Shown here piece by piece: positions 8,345 to 9,455 of a stretch of DNA of 9,455 bases. The position numbers and the translations under genes were made by a program. Under the pieces are notes generated by a model. That model was not told where the DNA came from. It was given only the letters and a program-made list of their open reading frames with translations, and ran no database searches. Within the stretch, counting starts at the first letter, position 1. Every line of letters starts with the position of its first letter. The stretch comes from Bacteroidales bacterium UBA3856 (GTDB taxonomy: Bacteria > Bacteroidota > Bacteroidia > Bacteroidales > UBA932), in the NCBI GenBank assembly GCA_002392525.1, contig DGHE01000200.1, positions 1-9,455 on the forward strand, given 5' to 3'.

Positions 8345-9053
8345 ACTATATCTGATCCCCACGCCCCTCGGAGAGGGAAATCCGGCCGATGTCCTGCCCG
8401 CCCCGGTCCTGGACGTCCTGCCGCATCTCACCCGCTTTGTGGTGGAGGAGACGCGGACGGCGCGCCGGTTCCTTTCTGCAGCCGGGCTCAAGGGCCATAT
8501 CGGGGAGCTGGAGTTCCACGAGCTCAACGAGCACACCGCCCCGGCGCAGGTAGAGAGTTTCCTTTCCCTCTTTGCCGACGGCCACGACGTAGGGCTCCTC
8601 TCGGAAGCCGGCCTTCCGGCCGTAGCCGATCCCGGCGCCCTTCTGGTAGCGCTGTGCCACCGCCATGGGATCCAAGTCATGCCGCTCGTCGGTCCTTCGT
8701 CACTGATGCTCGCCCTCATGGGCTCCGGCCTCAACGGCCAGTCCTTCGCCTTCGTGGGATACATTCCCGCCAAGACCGAAGAGCGCCGCGCCGCCCTCCG
8801 CAACCTGGAGAAGCGGTCGGCGCAGGCCCGCCAGACCCAGATCCTCATCGAGACCCCCTACCGCAACGACGCCCTCTTTGCCGACATGCTGCAGTGCCTC
8901 GGCGGCAACACGCAGCTTTGCGTCGCGGCCAACCTTACCTGTGAGGACCAGTTCATCTGCACCCGCCGCATCGCCGACTGGAAACAGCATCCTGTCACTA
9001 TCGGCAAACGTCCGTGTGTTTTTGTCATTCTGAGCGAAGCGAAGAATCTATGA
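8331..9053 (+). CDS. RsmI-like SAM-dependent methyltransferase (short form)
   Basis: This has the tetrapyrrole-methylase fold used by RsmI, which 2'-O-methylates C1402 of 16S rRNA. Family signatures in order are LYLIPTPLGE (residues 6-15), EETRTARRFL (39-48), GLLSEAGLPAVADPG (88-102), PLVGPSSLMLAL (118-129) and FAFVGYIPAK (139-148). At 240 residues it lacks the C-terminal helical domain of full RsmI (286 residues in E. coli). It also has SEAG where RsmI has SDAG, so it is probably the short Bacteroidetes paralogue, and the rRNA target should not be assumed. The last eight or so residues (ILSEAKNL) are encoded by a palindromic repeat; the natural family end would be about VFVI. The start overlaps tamB by 14 bases, and the stop overlaps the mtaB start as ATGA. 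The fold is sure; the substrate is not. Confidence 0.9.
   Translation: MKYGKLYLIPTPLGEGNPADVLPAPVLDVLPHLTRFVVEETRTARRFLSAAGLKGHIGELEFHELNEHTAPAQVESFLSLFADGHDVGLLSEAGLPAVADPGALLVALCHRHGIQVMPLVGPSSLMLALMGSGLNGQSFAFVGYIPAKTEERRAALRNLEKRSAQARQTQILIETPYRNDALFADMLQCLGGNTQLCVAANLTCEDQFICTRRIADWKQHPVTIGKRPCVFVILSEAKNL
9024..9048. repeat. Short palindromic dispersed repeat at the methylase/mtaB junction
   Basis: The 25-base unit starts GTCATTCTGAGCG and ends AAGCGAAGAATC. Around a centre at 9037 it forms an imperfect hairpin: ATTCT (9027-9031) pairs with AGAAT (9043-9047), and GC pairs with GC around a GAA loop. I recognise this unit from memory as a repeat that occurs many times in a range of bacterial genomes, where its translation reads VILSEAKNL. 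Only one copy lies in this window, so its repeated nature is not shown here. It supplies the final codons of the methylase and ends two bases before the mtaB ATG. Confidence 0.65.
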
Positions 9054-9455
9054 AAATAGCATTTACCACCCTCGGCTGCAAACTCAACTACGCCGAGACG
9101 TCCACATACGAAAGGAGTTTCAAGGCGGCCGGCTGGGACGTCGTCCCCTGGTCGCACGAGGCCGACGTGTACCTTATCAATACCTGCGCCGTCACCGAGA
9201 CGGCCGAAAAGAAATCCCGCAACCTCATCCGCCGCGCCCACAAAACCGCCCCGGACGCCCGCATCGTCGTCACCGGCTGCTATGCCCAGCTCCGCAAAGA
9301 CCAGATCCTGGCCCTTGACGGCGTGTGGAAAGTCTTCGGGGCCGATGAAAAGAAGTATATTTTAGATCTGCCTCTATCGGCAGCGGAGGAGGTATGCTCC
9401 CCCCAATCGTCGCTTCGCGACCCCTCCCATCCTGCGGATGGGCCCCTCCCTCTTA
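9050..9455 (+). CDS. mtaB: tRNA t6A37 methylthiotransferase MtaB, 3'-truncated by window end
   Basis: MtaB is a radical-SAM iron-sulfur enzyme that converts t6A37 to ms2t6A37 in tRNA, directly downstream of TsaD in the pathway. The 135 codons visible begin MKIAFTTLGCKLNYAET and contain the MTTase N-terminal domain. The three cysteines that hold its auxiliary cluster are present at C10 (TLGCKLN), C46 (INTCAVT) and C77 (VTGCYAQ). LGCKLN together with TGCYAQ favours MtaB over MiaB and RimO. The radical-SAM CxxxCxxC motif lies beyond the window. From about residue 107 onward the sequence (DLPLSAAEEVCSPQSS...) no longer looks like the family and coincides with a hairpin-rich insertion. The ATG overlaps the methylase TGA as ATGA, with the purine-rich GCGAAGCGAAGAA before it, so translational coupling is likely. 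No stop appears before base 9455. Confidence 0.9.
   Translation, partial: MKIAFTTLGCKLNYAETSTYERSFKAAGWDVVPWSHEADVYLINTCAVTETAEKKSRNLIRRAHKTAPDARIVVTGCYAQLRKDQILALDGVWKVFGADEKKYILDLPLSAAEEVCSPQSSLRDPSHPADGPLPL
9369..9442. repeat. Cluster of four small hairpins inside mtaB
   Basis: Four inverted repeats follow one another: TGCC/GGCA (9369-9382), GGAG/CTCC (9388-9400), GTCGC-TTC-GCGAC (9409-9421) and CCCATCC-TGC-GGATGGG (9426-9442). The last has a 7-bp stem with a 3-base loop. Runs of C lie between them. The block stays open in the mtaB frame and encodes a proline- and serine-rich stretch. It looks like a dispersed palindromic element inserted in coding sequence, but only one copy is visible and its right end may lie beyond the window. 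Confidence 0.5.

Noticed and set aside
7601..8848. A 415-codon minus-strand reading frame across the tamB/methylase junction
   Set aside because: It spans two real genes on the other strand and shows no protein-family signature.

Overview
The window is a compact, GC-rich stretch of bacterial chromosome that looks like a high-GC member of the Bacteroidales. Three things suggest this. Both visible promoter cores match the Bacteroidetes -7 consensus TAnnTTTG rather than an E. coli -10 box. Shine-Dalgarno sequences are missing from nearly every start. The proteins read like Bacteroidetes versions: a TamB-like protein directly behind tsaD, a short RsmI-like methylase, and a PEP/pyruvate-binding protein without the other PEP synthase domains. 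Genus cannot be fixed from the sequence; a gut or rumen Bacteroidales is a guess. There is no sign of phage, IS element, integron, CRISPR array, tRNA or rRNA.

Layout. Bases 1-1098 (+) hold the C-terminal part of a PEP/pyruvate-binding (PPDK N-terminal, ATP-grasp-like) protein whose start lies outside the window. It meets, tail to tail and with an 8-base overlap of the coding ends, a minus-strand FAD-dependent oxidoreductase of the COG2509 type (2629 down to 1091). An 81-base divergent intergenic region (2630-2710) follows. It carries one TAnnTTTG promoter core on each strand and a 22-bp perfect palindrome that overlaps the plus-strand core. From there a tightly packed plus-strand operon runs to the end of the window: tsaD (2711-3733), a large TamB-family envelope protein (3737-8344), an RsmI-like tetrapyrrole-methylase-fold protein (8331-9053), and the first 135 codons of mtaB (from 9050, running off the window). 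The junctions are a 3-base gap, a 14-base overlap and a 4-base ATGA overlap.

How the genes fit together. TsaD and MtaB act one after the other on the same base: TsaD (with partners encoded elsewhere) makes t6A at position 37 of ANN-decoding tRNAs, and MtaB methylthiolates t6A to ms2t6A. The RsmI-like protein between them is plausibly another RNA methylase, though its substrate is not known. TamB is an envelope protein with no obvious link to tRNA modification; it probably shares only the transcript.

The most unusual signals are at the 3' end. The last codons of the RsmI-like gene and the stop/start junction with mtaB are made from a short imperfect palindrome that I recognise as a dispersed repeat in many genomes. 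About 320 bases later, mtaB carries a run of four consecutive small hairpins kept open in frame, in the variable linker between its MTTase domain and the radical-SAM domain. Both look like repeat elements tolerated, or used, inside coding sequence. I did not find a wholly new multi-gene system here.
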